A stretch of DNA of 64,000 bases from the NCBI GenBank assembly GCA_037132075.1, contig JBAXPV010000006.1:1-64000 (forward strand), read 5' to 3'. The notes under the pieces are model-generated. The model ran no database searches. It was given only the letters and a program-made list of their open reading frames with translations, and was not told the DNA's origin. Below, one piece after another: positions 9,001-16,371 of this stretch (the first letter of the stretch is position 1; the number at the start of each line of letters is the position of its first letter). The position numbers and the translations under genes are program-made. The stretch comes from JBAXPV01 sp037132075. Its GTDB lineage: Bacteria > Bacteroidota > Bacteroidia > Bacteroidales > CAIXZF01.

Positions 9001-11680
9001 CAGGAAAAGTAGTCGCTGTGCCTGACCCAAGTTTAAAAGTCCCAGATTGAAGGTTTAGCGTTCCTGTCGTGGTGATCTGATTACCACCGTCGTTAAAGAT
9101 ACTCCCACTGATAACACTGCCTATATACAGTGTCGTAGTCCCCAGGTTTTTAGTCCCCCCGAGCGTAACCCCTGTAGAATTTGCATTTTCAATTTTCACA
9201 CCCCCGGTTCCACTCCATGTAGCAGGAAATTCGCTCCCGGTAGTTTGGGCAGCACTTCCTTTATACTGCAAGGTCGCAGAGCCTCCATAGGTAAGCGTGC
9301 CCGTTAGCGTCGTTGTGGCAGTTCCTTCCATTGACAGAACGCCAGCCACGGTCGTAGTTCCTGTTGGGAAGGTTTTGGCGCTTGTGCCCGAGAGCGTGAG
9401 GTTGGTATAAGTCGTTGCTAATACTGTCTGCGTATTCGATCTGTTGTAGTTTACAGTAGCACTTGTACCGTTAAAAGTTGTTGTACAGCTTCCTCCGTTG
9501 GTAGTCAAAGTAAAGGGAGCCGTCGCGCCTAATATAAGGGTCCCGCTTTGGGTAGCCCCGCTTGCCATGGTTAGTGTTGAAATACTTGCAGCGCTGGATG
9601 AACCTTCATTGGCTAATGTTACGGTCCCATTTACTGTTAGAGTTCCACTTGCAAGGTTAAAAGTCGAATTTATCATTCTTGTATTACTAGAGCCAAAAAA
9701 ACTTGAAACGTTAAAGTTTCCTGAAACAGTAATTGCGGTCAGGGTAGATGTTACAATATTTGTACGGGTTGTTCCGCTGGAAGGAGTACCATCAATACCA
9801 ACCTGGACAGACCCGCATGTAAGAGTTCCTGCACCTGCGAGAGTATACGCTGTATTGTAATTATATGAATTAAACGCCAAAGCTCCACCACCCAAATTTA
9901 AGGTACTGCTGACAGATAAAGTTGTCGTATTGGCAGCGGCCGGCGAAAAATTCATCGAAGCTGCCGTGGTCGCCCCGTTTAAGGTTACTGTGCCCGAAGT
10001 TTTTGTAATTGAAATTGCACCGGTCGTAGTAAAGGCATCAATACTTTGAGTTGTCGTACCTGAAATCGTTATAATACTCGATCCTGCAGTTAGAGTACCA
10101 CTATTGGAAAAGTTACCTCCGAGGTTTAGACCAAAATTGGCCGTAGCAAGGGTAACCCCACTATTGATGGTAAGTGCTCCGCCTATTACCGCAGCAATAC
10201 CCAGGGTTTTAGTTCCGCTTCCAGCCAGGGTAAGAATATTAAAGTTAGTTGAAGCAGTTCCGCCAATGCTTTGCGTGGTCCCGTTAAAAGTTACCGTACT
10301 GCTATTGCGTGTGAAAGTCCCGCCATTAGTCCAGTTGCCGCTGACTGTCAGTGTATTTGAGCCTGTAATAGTCAAAGTCGCTCCCGAATTGATGGTAATA
10401 TTATTACATACAGCTGCAGCCCCGATGCTGGGTGCAAAAGGAGTCCCTGAAGGAATTAACACATTCGTTGACGAAGTCGGTATGATTGAACCACACCAGT
10501 TGGATGCTGTATTCCAGTCAATACTGGTAGAACCAATCCAGTCCCCCGGATTACATACTGCTACACTTAAAATGCCAGTGGATGACGCGAAAAAGGTTGC
10601 GTCGGTAACATTGACTACCGGAGAACCACCGGTATTTCCATAGGTTTTATTGGTAGTCTGTGAAACGCCTCCAAGGGTTAGCGTCAAACTAGTATTAGAT
10701 AGCCCTGTCCCCAAATTAACTTTTGCACCAGTGTTAATATTTAGTAATCCATTGATAACTTTTGCTCCTCCAAAAGTTACTGCATTACCACTGGTGTTTG
10801 CAATGATAACCCCCCCTGAGCCACTAAAGGTTGCAGGGAATTCACCACCTGTGGTTTGTGCCCCTGTTCCGTTATATTTTAAAGTGGCTGCAGAACCATA
10901 GGCAATTGTACCTGTTGTTGTTGCCGTTCCTTCCACGGAAAGAATCCCGTTAACCGTTCCGCTTAAGGTCTTTGTGCCTGTTCCGGAAAGAGTTAAGTTG
11001 CCAGTATAAGTTCCATTCACTATCGACTGTGTTCCTCCATTATAATTAATATTCCCCGCAGTCACAGTAAAAGCGCTTGAAATCGTTGGGCTTCCACTTA
11101 TAAACATTGTTCCGCTGGCTTTATTTATAGTTATTGTACGAAAAGCAAAACTTCCGCTTAAAGTCTGATCAGAAGTTCCATTAAATGTTGGAGAAACCCT
11201 GGCTGTGCTGCCATTCGGACCTGTTCCTGAGAAAGTCCAATTTCGGGTTAAAGCAATAGTCAAACCATTTGAATTGCCACTGCCAGGTCCTGAAATAGTA
11301 CCTGCACCTGCCACATCTCCTGTTACAGTTAGAGTAACAGCAGATGTTGAAGTGAGAGTTCCTCCCGTATTCACGGTCACTCCTGCACAAGTTGCAGAAC
11401 CAGTCACCGTAACAGTATGTCCATTGGCAATTATTATTTGATCCCCGGATGCGGGAACTGTGCCTCCTGGCCATGGTGCATTGTTCGTGGTTGAACTCCA
11501 GTTTCCACTCCCTGCAGTAGTAATAATTGCCCCATTTACTCCTGCAACAAAGCAAATCAAAAGCACCACACTCAACCACATCCCGCGTATCACAAAATTA
11601 GATACACCTGAATATCTAAAGGAATTTGTCCCCGCATTCTCATGCATCAATTCCACCCTAATTTTTGTATCGTTTTTCAT
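1..11680 (-). CDS. Giant multidomain surface adhesin (SprB-like repeats, DUF11, HYR), 3' end outside window
   Basis: A single reading frame runs from an ATG at 11680 to the left edge; the frame read at the start (codon first bases at positions equal to 1 mod 3) is the same one read at positions 1-60, so at least 3,893 codons are open without net frameshift. The N-terminus has an unusually long pre-region and a hydrophobic stretch at about residues 33-51. Residues about 55-1600 are Gly/Thr/Ser/Asn-rich short repeats typical of an extracellular beta-helix, with motifs of the type W(N/S)xxxNW..P..G....IPxG. Residues about 1610-2700 hold roughly a dozen SprB-type repeats (period about 75 residues; SGGTxPYxYxW ... 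LxAGTYxVTVTDANGC). Residues about 2700-2880 resemble Big_9/cadherin-like modules, followed by several DUF11 repeats (DLSITKTxxxPxP..G..VTYTxTVTNNG) and HYR-like modules. A T9SS sorting domain is expected beyond the window. Likely cell-surface adhesion or gliding; function is inferred from repeat classes. It is probably cotranscribed with the upstream 886-residue gene, 32 bp away. Confidence 0.9.
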   Translation of the reverse strand, partial: MKNDTKIRVELMHENAGTNSFRYSGVSNFVIRGMWLSVVLLICFVAGVNGAIITTAGSGNWSSTTNNAPWPGGTVPASGDQIIIANGHTVTVTGSATCAGVTVNTGGTLTSTSAVTLTVTGDVAGAGTISGPGSGNSNGLTIALTRNWTFSGTGPNGSTARVSPTFNGTSDQTLSGSFAFRTITINKASGTMFISGSPTISSAFTVTAGNINYNGGTQSIVNGTYTGNLTLSGTGTKTLSGTVNGILSVEGTATTTGTIAYGSAATLKYNGTGAQTTGGEFPATFSGSGGVIIANTSGNAVTFGGAKVINGLLNINTGAKVNLGTGLSNTSLTLTLGGVSQTTNKTYGNTGGSPVVNVTDATFFASSTGILSVAVCNPGDWIGSTSIDWNTASNWCGSIIPTSSTNVLIPSGTPFAPSIGAAAVCNNITINSGATLTITGSNTLTVSGNWTNGGTFTRNSSTVTFNGTTQSIGGTASTNFNILTLAGSGTKTLGIAAVIGGALTINSGVTLATANFGLNLGGNFSNSGTLTAGSSIITISGTTTQSIDAFTTTGAISITKTSGTVTLNGATTAASMNFSPAAANTTTLSVSSTLNLGGGALAFNSYNYNTAYTLAGAGTLTCGSVQVGIDGTPSSGTTRTNIVTSTLTAITVSGNFNVSSFFGSSNTRMINSTFNLASGTLTVNGTVTLANEGSSSAASISTLTMASGATQSGTLILGATAPFTLTTNGGSCTTTFNGTSATVNYNRSNTQTVLATTYTNLTLSGTSAKTFPTGTTTVAGVLSMEGTATTTLTGTLTYGGSATLQYKGSAAQTTGSEFPATWSGTGGVKIENANSTGVTLGGTKNLGTTTLYIGSVISGSIFNDGGNQITTTGTLNLQSGTFKLGSGTATTFPAFATANITSGTTVEYAATATQTVKGMTYSNLTISGTGTNNKKADANITVNGILNLNSSNFSATQGCLDMNTTPFTLNMGASATTTGTGDVTGIVKRTSFVAATDYTFGNQFTTLNFATGGTLPTDMSFKIAIGAAPSWETGALQRNYDIIRTGGSGTLTLGLHYLNTELNANLESNLVLWDAQPSTPVELGKSNKNTSNKWVSLSNLSISYFPTAYTNHYWSLANKSSLSYVWTGTTSTDWNVTTNWDQGTVPGSTNDVVIPNATLTNNDPTIPTSPAASVKTLTVDVGGIVNGGSGTTLTVTGSSGAWANSGTLNGGTSTVLFTNPAATMSDPTNFYNVTIANGASLTPQTGNVMRISGAMSLVGSGVLNAAASANTIEYNGTAQTLINPNGSTAGYSTLILSGSGTKTMPGTGLTIGGDFTLSGTVTAAAGAGITVGGNVTIGSGTIFNGSTYTHNISGNWTNNGGTLSGSGTINFNNTLIDQSILGTSVTKTFNNLTVAKSGTNLIIAGSTTSVVVTSTLSMTSGNINCGSATLELGSSTPSEGTLSYTNGNIIGSFKRWFTSTGAKRFPIGTSTGTGTSTANMNALVTFTSLDQNGSLTANFIPTDPGSNGLSSLPLDGGSKIDYQFTEGYWTLVAANSLASTNYDLQLTGTGFSSYPTAEAVHLLKRASAGPWSSTGWGTFDINNQGVTAGRTGLSGFSEFGFGKSLCNSLGLSLTPTQPTCTSDYGTITTTVNGGNSPFNYDWADLIGTNNGANRTNIIAGIYNITVTDNLGCTATSTTTLSAPVGCTGYNVCKSDVSSVFSVDPDPANTSYTWTVPAGASIVSGNGTPSITVNWTGVAVGTYQVCVDALNSCGTSLQTCRTVYVKSPNATATADPACTGRNIQLHASGGISYAWSGPSFTSQVAEPYLYNAVSVTNNGNYNVTVTSAEGCTATAVVSVTVNSGPSISGTPTGATSCGAVDGSISISSPTGAGYSYLWGGGQTTSTISSLSTGTYNVIVTNLSTSCYSSSNFNVTTSGGLSLTITPTPVTCKDGTNGSVSISTSGGTSPYTYDWGDGNGPIPTNSFSNLSAGTFYVTVSDAGANCSTTAPFTITEPNALQADALMTNINCNAGSSGVIDLVVSGGTSAYTYNWASGNGSGQDNANNNNQTGLTAGTFNVTITDANTCTLHQSFTLTQPSTALSATPTVTNVGCNSGSNGQVILTPAGGTSPYTYQWSKSGGGFSALTKDISGRIAGTYLLTVTDNKNCQYINSSVVISEPAVLSLSTAITEVSCFGGANGAIDLTISGGTATKTQTWSNGALTEDITGLVIGSYSVHVSDVNGCTASTTATITQPDVLAASALSTPPLCAGASSGNVNLTAVGGTATKTYSWSNSAITEDLTNVASGFYTVTVTDSHGCTANASSTVSETSSITVSGIVTNVKCNGATTGAINITASGGTGAYTYDWGSSIFDEDRVSLSAGTYIVTVRDANGCYSAATSFTITQATAINPSMANKNVSCKGGNDGNIILSVSGGISPYTFSWSGPASFTSTTQDLNNIPAGTYTVTITDANLCTSILSAAALTEPAAILSVGVTPTAVSCLNGSNGSVSATASGGTGTITYLWSTGATENSTPSVINNLAAGIYNIHVMDANGCTATNTATITQPSTQMELFSTSVSSSFCGIGTGSIDLTVVNGGVSTPTFSWSNFATTEDLSNLTANSYTVTVTDANGCTASLVTSVGTASGINVSMITYPKSCLGTDGTAYAIATGGVTPYTYLWTGGATTQDISGLDAGVYSVSVTDANGCTANTSSSVSTISCDPPIALPNTFTTNYNTPVSGTVAPNDTDPDGALSLPAGMQFFNTVEPDPGQGTLNWDPNSNGSFTFVPTANYAGTLDLYYKVFDPTGLSSDNVTIIITVGPNAVSDNFSGPINTAVGGTVTSNDTYEPGSAFTVSSGPTNGGLVLNTDGTFTYTPFLNYHGLDQFSYQVCLPDPYTGICSTATVVLTITDNADVSISKTVDNPTPNVGSNVVFTLTATNNGPSLALGVLVNDQLPSGYTYVSDDGSGTYIPGTGVWTVGNMVNGATATLHVTGTVKASGTYVNTATISTTSDDPGPGANVATSTPVPIPLADLSIIKTANNPTQDVGQNVTFTIAVANSGPSDATGVTVTDVLTSAYSFQSYTATVGSYNNGTGLWSGFDLANGGTATMTITATVLATGSYSNSATIGSPTVDPDPSDNTSTITPVPVEISDLAIVKTVNNPTPFAGNNVIFTLVVTNNGPSAATGITVTDVLTSGYTYVSNTTPTVGSFTYSSGIWNIASLANGGTATLTITATVNISGNYTNTATVGTPNQTDRDLSNNTSSVTPSVSVQADLSITKTHDTDPVILGQSMTYTLTVTNNGPSQAANPEITDNPLPVALSSVQYSPDYGNTWYTGWPGTYSIGSPLNAGSSFVIYIRGNVSLNQCSSFNNIASVSSTTTDPNSANNTTATDVTTVTDNTPPTLNCPTNAGINGSSTAAITGLTYSESDVFITTAGQISAFTTAGGTASDNCSYTLKYKDSSTGTNPIVVTRTFTIADLGGNTVTCAQTITITSCVAPTVSNVVTSVCSGVITNITLPTTGNNASPITSYNIAVVVDPSLTGSAVSGVTTSSDAIKNDVFTNSTNSPHDVVYTIIPSSGICDGSSFTVTVTVKPIPSISLSPTSQTVCPGSSFAITATNPNGVSGTIITWTRTNDPALSGPGLSGTNSPTGTFTSSDPLNTHSSTFTVAASADGCTSSSTATVTVLDNTAPTVASCPSPISVGNDPGICGAVVTYTAPTFNDNCGGSGLSGIRTSGLASGSTFPPGITTVTYQYTDPSGNTPAVCSFNVTVAPCADLSITKTGTPDPVIAGQNVTYTITVTNNGTSDAQAVSVADVLPATMTFVSATPSVGSWSAPNWTIGTLANAATATMTMVAKVNSNVAQGSVVGNTATVTSTTTDPTPGNNTATKTVNVNASADLSITKTGTPDPVIAGQN

Positions 11681-11712
11681 AAAAAATATTTTAAGCCCGC
11701 TGAAGGAATTTC

Positions 11713-14373
11713 TTAGTGATTAATAGTCGCTGGTTTCACCGGGTTTGGATTCACCGGGCTAACTGTGACACTGATACTTGCCGTGCACCCATGGGCATCA
11801 GTAACGGTCACGCTATAGGAAGTGCTTACAAGACTAGTGCGGTTTTGAGCATTGTTTGTGCCGGGTAAATCTGCCCAGTCAAAATTATAAGGCCCTGTTC
11901 CTCCACTGACTGTCAGGGTAATTCCGCCATCTGCAACGCCCGGACAACTGGCCTGGCTTATCGTGGTGCTAAGGCTTAAGGCATCCGGTTGTGTTACCAT
12001 GGCACTCGTTGTTGTGCTACAATTGTTGGCATCTTTCACAGTAATTGTGTAAGGACTTGCTGAAGCAGGTTTCACAAATGTATTCCCAGCCTGAAAGCTG
12101 ATTCCGTTGATACTGTATTGTAAGGCAGGTGTTCCGCCGCTTGCTGTAACTGTTATTGTCGAAGTTCCACCATTGCACCCTACAGCTGGTGCAGAAGCAG
12201 AAGCTGTAATGCCTGTTGCCTGTGTCACTGAGATTCCACTGGAAATTCTTGTGCAGAAATTGGCATCCGTCACCGTCACAGCATAGGTCCCAGCCGGAAG
12301 GCCTGTACGATTCTGTGCTGTCGCCCCATCGTTCCATAAATAAGTCTTCGTTCCCGTGCCGCCGCTAATACCTAATGATATTGCTCCCGTGCTCTGTCCG
12401 TTACACAATACATTCGTAACTGAAGGTGTGATCACCATCAGGTCAGGCTGCGTGATGATAATGCCACCGGCATTGACAGCACAATGACTGGCATCCGTAG
12501 CGGTAACTGCATAGGTGCCAGCCGGGATGCCGCTGCGGTTTTGGGTCGTCACCGCGTCATTCCATAAATACGTATAGGGCGAAGTGCCACCACTTGGCGT
12601 GCTAACAAGAATGCTTCCTGTCGAAAGTCCATAACACAACACAGCGGTTGGCGTCGCTGAGAGTGCACCAATAGCGGGATTCTCCCCGATAGTGACCGTG
12701 AATGTCTTGCCGCAACCTGCGCCATTGCCTGAAGTCACGCTTACTGTATAGTCGCCTGGCGCTAAGCCGCTGATCGTGGTGCCAGATCCTGAGCCGCTTC
12801 CACCACCCGTTTTTGTCCAACTCCAAACATAAGGAGCCGGTGCAAGGGTGATCGCCATAGTAATTGTCCCGTTAGAACTTCCGTAACATGCATTGGTCAG
12901 TGCCGTAACTAATTGTAAATCACAGGTAATCACTGTGGCCTGAGAGGCATTGGATACCCGGCCGCAGATGTCAGTGAGCGTCACCGTAATCGGGCAAATG
13001 CTTGTGCCATTGACAGCAGGGGGTGTAAAAATCGCATGTGAGATATCTCCCGGATAGGCAGGGTCAGCAGCAAAAACTCCGCCACAGGGTGTCGCCCAGC
13101 TAACGGTATAATTGCTTGGGAAAGCACCCGATGGCCATACAAAAGAAACCGGCGTGGGGCTGCCCGACACTACCGCCGTTGGAATACCTGTGATGTCAGG
13201 CGTTAGCGTAGCATCTTTTCCCGCCATAAACGAGAAATTAAAGAAAACTCTTTGCGCGGCGATATTCGCCGGCAGCAGTGCATTGTTGAGCGAATGAGCC
13301 GCTTCTATCATTACATATCCGCGACCATCCAGGCCAAATCCCCTGCCAAAAGCGATGATGGCCGCACGATACTTTGCATCAACACCTGCAACTTGTAAAT
13401 GATCCGGGTCATAGGCTCCAATGGTCGTTGTTGTGCGCCATCCTCCATTTAATTTTGGAAGGTAAACTTGTTCAAGTCCATTTTGTGTCGCCCCGTCGAT
13501 AACGCCCATGAACTGCATAAAGGGATTGTTTGGACTCGTATAAGTATAAGGCGGAGTACCATTGGTATGGTGATTGTAAAGTACAAGGGCATTTTCTACA
13601 GTAGTCACTGTGCCCGCAGGAAAAGCAACACCAGGATCCTTTTCTGTAAGGAAATTCGTCTGCTGTGCATGGTCTGCCAGGTTAAACATGTCTTCCAACT
13701 CACTCCCTGCCGTACATGATAACCAGATTGACCCTTTGTAATTCAAATTCCAGAAATACAAATTACTATGAGTTCCCCATTGTGGATAAGCATGTGGCAT
13801 CACAAAGATATCGTCACAATAAGCCAGCTGAGAAGGAAGTCTCGTTAATGAATATGCTGCGGGCGGGATCCCGGCATTGGTGAAATAAGGAACTGCCACA
13901 CTCCCGTTCAAAAGGTCCATGGTCCAGCGCGGAACTGCCGTTACGGAAAGCGTATAGGCAACAGGTACCGATATGGGTGAGGTCGTCGTTACTCCAACAA
14001 CTCCTTGCGTCTGCCAGTAAGCAATACGCGCATCAATAGTTGGAGAACGATATTCCGATGCAACAATAAAAGGCCCCCCTTTATAATCTATTCCACTATA
14101 GGTAAAATCAATTCCGTCTTTTAATTTCGTAGGTGAGATCACCCATTTTATTGGAATCTTGTAATTTTTTATCAGATCATACACCATCCCATAGGGTTTC
14201 AGTGCGTTGCCTACATTCTGTGGCACAACACCCATGTTGACAATAAAGGCACCCGAAGAAAAGGCCTCGGTTTGAGAATTTGCTTTTACGAAGCAAAATA
14301 ACAACAGGACCAGGATGGCGACGATTCGCCTGGCTTTCCTTGTTATGTTTTCTAAAATGTAGACGTTTGTCAT
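11713..14373 (-). CDS. Exported SprB-repeat protein with unidentified N-terminal domain
   Basis: 886 residues from the ATG at 14373; an in-frame TTG at 14400 exists, but the ATG puts a signal peptide (basic NITRKARR, hydrophobic AILVLLLFCFV, cleavage near ANSQ) at the N-terminus. Residues about 35-410 form a globular region I do not recognise; it contains WVISPTK, PHAYPQWGTH and LYNHHTNG and lacks the low-complexity look of the rest. Residues about 410-500 resemble an Ig-like module, and about 500-875 carry five SprB-type repeats (SGGTxPYTYLWND...QNRxGxPAGTYAVTVTDA). The last repeat shares FDWADLPGTNN with the first SprB repeat of the giant neighbour (YDWADLIGTNN), so the two genes share ancestry. 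It ends in a Pro-rich tail without a recognisable T9SS sorting domain, which leaves its route to the surface open. It is the first gene of the adhesin operon and is preceded by a consensus promoter and a G11 tract. Confidence 0.85.
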   Translation of the reverse strand: MTNVYILENITRKARRIVAILVLLLFCFVKANSQTEAFSSGAFIVNMGVVPQNVGNALKPYGMVYDLIKNYKIPIKWVISPTKLKDGIDFTYSGIDYKGGPFIVASEYRSPTIDARIAYWQTQGVVGVTTTSPISVPVAYTLSVTAVPRWTMDLLNGSVAVPYFTNAGIPPAAYSLTRLPSQLAYCDDIFVMPHAYPQWGTHSNLYFWNLNYKGSIWLSCTAGSELEDMFNLADHAQQTNFLTEKDPGVAFPAGTVTTVENALVLYNHHTNGTPPYTYTSPNNPFMQFMGVIDGATQNGLEQVYLPKLNGGWRTTTTIGAYDPDHLQVAGVDAKYRAAIIAFGRGFGLDGRGYVMIEAAHSLNNALLPANIAAQRVFFNFSFMAGKDATLTPDITGIPTAVVSGSPTPVSFVWPSGAFPSNYTVSWATPCGGVFAADPAYPGDISHAIFTPPAVNGTSICPITVTLTDICGRVSNASQATVITCDLQLVTALTNACYGSSNGTITMAITLAPAPYVWSWTKTGGGSGSGSGTTISGLAPGDYTVSVTSGNGAGCGKTFTVTIGENPAIGALSATPTAVLCYGLSTGSILVSTPSGGTSPYTYLWNDAVTTQNRSGIPAGTYAVTATDASHCAVNAGGIIITQPDLMVITPSVTNVLCNGQSTGAISLGISGGTGTKTYLWNDGATAQNRTGLPAGTYAVTVTDANFCTRISSGISVTQATGITASASAPAVGCNGGTSTITVTASGGTPALQYSINGISFQAGNTFVKPASASPYTITVKDANNCSTTTSAMVTQPDALSLSTTISQASCPGVADGGITLTVSGGTGPYNFDWADLPGTNNAQNRTSLVSTSYSVTVTDAHGCTASISVTVSPVNPNPVKPATINH

Positions 14374-14385
14374 TATCAATATGTT

Positions 14386-14411
14386 TTGAATGTGGCACAA
14401 AAAACATTCAA
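14386..14411 (-). promoter_or_regulatory. Inverted repeat just upstream of the SprB-repeat gene start
   Basis: TTGAATGT and ACATTCAA form a perfect 8-bp stem with a 10-nt loop, 12 bp before the ATG at 14373. It lies inside the predicted leader, where it could affect ribosome access or bind a dimeric regulator. The sequence shows the symmetry; any role is inference. Confidence 0.45.
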
Positions 14412-14454
14412 CCTATGTATGCCATAAGTTGAAAAAATAAATAAAATTGGGGCT

Positions 14455-14465
14455 CCCCCCCCCCC
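14455..14465 (-). repeat. Homopolymer of 11 G (C on + strand) in the adhesin leader
   Basis: Eleven consecutive C on the + strand, read as G11 in the transcript, lie about 35-45 nt downstream of the -7 box and about 80-90 nt upstream of the ATG. Runs of this length in low-GC intergenic DNA slip readily during replication and are a known basis of phase variation. Confidence 0.7.
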
Positions 14466-14501
14466 TAATAGACGAGAGCTATATCTACATCACAATACAT
14501 G

Positions 14502-14533
14502 CAAATATACGCACTTAGTGATGTGAAACAAAA
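14502..14533 (-). promoter_or_regulatory. Bacteroidetes consensus promoter for the adhesin operon
   Basis: Read on the minus strand, TTTTG (14533-14529) is followed by exactly 19 nt and then TATATTTG (14509-14502), a full match to the Bacteroidetes sigma-ABfr consensus TTTG-N19-TAnnTTTG. The predicted transcript start near 14495 gives a leader of about 120 nt. Confidence 0.75.
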
Positions 14534-14654
14534 TATTAACAAAAAGGTTCCAATATACTAAAGAAATAAATATTAAGTTTTTAATATACAGTCTTTAAAT
14601 GTAAAACATGTTAATATGTTTAGTATTCGCATGGATCTAATTGATCCACCTTCC

Positions 14655-16358
14655 CTAATCGTCCTCCAGCGTCGACGTATCTCCAATCTCCTCTCCCCAT
14701 TCCTTCGCCTTTAAAATCCTTCTCATGATCTTCCCCGAACGGGTTTTCGGCAGGCTTAATACAAATTCAATCTCTTGTGGCATTGCCAACGGACTAAGTT
14801 TCTTCCGTATATAATTCATGATGATTAGCTCAGTGTCCTTATTCCCTTCATATCCGGGTTTCAAAGTCACAAATGCCTTCACCACTTCCATATTGATATC
14901 ATCTGGTTTGCTTACTACGGCTGATTCTGCAACCATCTCGTTTTCCAACAAAGCAGACTCTACTTCGAAAGGACTCACCAGGTGTCCTCCTGTATTGATG
15001 ACATCATCATCACGCCCGACAAACCAATAATAGCCTTCATTGTCGATGCTGGAACGGTCGCCTGGCAAATACCAGCCATTTTTGAATTTGGTTTTATAAG
15101 TCTCGTCATTACGCCAGTAAGTACGCATCATAGCCGGCCATCCGGGCTTGAATCCAATCAGACCGATTTTTCCGCTCTCCGTAATGGGTTCCATCGTCTT
15201 CATGTCCAGCACGCAAGCTGTGATTCCGGGAAATGGCTTGCCCATTGAACCGGGTTTTATCTTCATGCCCGGGAAATTGGTGAGCATCATCGAGCCAGTC
15301 TCTGTCTGCCAATAAGTGTCGAGAAAGGCATGGCCAAAAACTCGCTCCGACCAGATCACTGCTTCCGAATTTAAAGGCTCTCCCACGCTGGCAAGATGCC
15401 TAAGGCTGCTGAGATCATAATTTTTGATGATATCTGATCCGGCTTTCATTAAGGATCTGATGGCTGTTGGCGCTGAATACCATACAGTTACACGGTGCTT
15501 CTCCATGAACTTATACCAGGCATCTGCGCTAAATCCGATATCCATCACACACGAAGTCACTCCACAACTGAAGCCGCCGATGATGCCGTAGGAGGTGCCG
15601 GTAACCCAGCCAGGATCAGCAGTACACCAGTAGATGTCATCATCCTGAAGATCAAGTACCCACCTTGTGGTGAGATATTGTGAAATCAAAGAATAATGGA
15701 CATGCAGAACTCCTTTCGGCTGTCCTGTTGTGCCGGAGGTGTAATGGATAACAGACGGCGATTCTGCCGTCGTTGGGTGAATATCATAATGCTCAAGCCA
15801 GGGCGTTTTATGCAAATCAAAAGTAAATTCACGCTCCAGCAAAGGCTTGGCCGGATCTGCATCCACAATAATCAGAAATTCCAGGTTTGGTAACCTATCC
15901 AGGATCTTACGCACTTTAGGCGCATGTTTCTTCTGAGTGATGATAGCCCGTGTCTGGGCATTGTCAAGACGAACAAACAATGACTCGTCACCAAAGGCCG
16001 AAAACAAGGGCTGCGCAATGCCTCCCATCTTTAAGATCCCAAGGAATCCAATATATAACTCGGGAATTTTATCCATGAACAAACAAACCCGATCTTCTGC
16101 TTTGAGGCCAAGCCCACTCAAAAAACCGGCTACAGTATTGCTTGTCAACCTGAGCTCATTGTAGGTGTATTGTCGTGACTGCCCCATCAATCCTTCCCAA
16201 ATCAACGCAGTTTTGTCGCCTTTTCCCTGCTGGCAGATACGGTCAGTGCAGTACCATCCAATATTCAGATTATCCCCGCTTTTATAGTCTAGTTCTTTCT
16301 CAGAAATATCCCATGAAAAATCCTTAATTCTCTCATCATACGAGCCAATATTCGACAT
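14655..16358 (-). CDS. acsA: Acetyl-CoA synthetase (AMP-forming)
   Basis: 567 residues, the length of AcsA-type enzymes rather than the longer (about 650-residue) Acs. It activates acetate, or possibly propionate, to the acyl-CoA through an acyl-AMP intermediate in the cytoplasm. The adenylate-forming signature YTSGTTGQPKG is at residues 206-216, a WCTADPGWVTG motif follows, YWQTETG marks the A5 core, and the C-terminal PKTRSGKIMRR holds the lysine used in adenylation, which is acetylated in regulated homologues. The ATG at 16358 lies 13 bp after the stop of acpS, so the two genes are probably cotranscribed. Substrate preference cannot be read from the sequence. Confidence 0.9.
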   Translation of the reverse strand: MSNIGSYDERIKDFSWDISEKELDYKSGDNLNIGWYCTDRICQQGKGDKTALIWEGLMGQSRQYTYNELRLTSNTVAGFLSGLGLKAEDRVCLFMDKIPELYIGFLGILKMGGIAQPLFSAFGDESLFVRLDNAQTRAIITQKKHAPKVRKILDRLPNLEFLIIVDADPAKPLLEREFTFDLHKTPWLEHYDIHPTTAESPSVIHYTSGTTGQPKGVLHVHYSLISQYLTTRWVLDLQDDDIYWCTADPGWVTGTSYGIIGGFSCGVTSCVMDIGFSADAWYKFMEKHRVTVWYSAPTAIRSLMKAGSDIIKNYDLSSLRHLASVGEPLNSEAVIWSERVFGHAFLDTYWQTETGSMMLTNFPGMKIKPGSMGKPFPGITACVLDMKTMEPITESGKIGLIGFKPGWPAMMRTYWRNDETYKTKFKNGWYLPGDRSSIDNEGYYWFVGRDDDVINTGGHLVSPFEVESALLENEMVAESAVVSKPDDINMEVVKAFVTLKPGYEGNKDTELIIMNYIRKKLSPLAMPQEIEFVLSLPKTRSGKIMRRILKAKEWGEEIGDTSTLEDD

Positions 16359-16371
16359 ATTTGTTTTATGT

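Noticed and set aside
39..11579. Many plus-strand open frames rich in Val/Thr/Pro/Leu, such as 7560-7991 and 10104-10643
   Set aside because: They are antisense to the giant adhesin; its repeated Thr/Gly/Ser codons leave few stops on the other strand. They lack coherent families, start contexts and signal peptides.
11681..11712. The two adhesin genes as one gene split by a frameshift
   Set aside because: The downstream gene has its own ATG and hydrophobic N-terminal segment, and the upstream one ends in a Pro-rich tail after a complete repeat. They read as two genes of one operon.
14374..14400. TTG at 14400 as start of the SprB-repeat gene
   Set aside because: It would add nine residues before a good signal peptide and overlap the inverted repeat; the ATG at 14373 is better.
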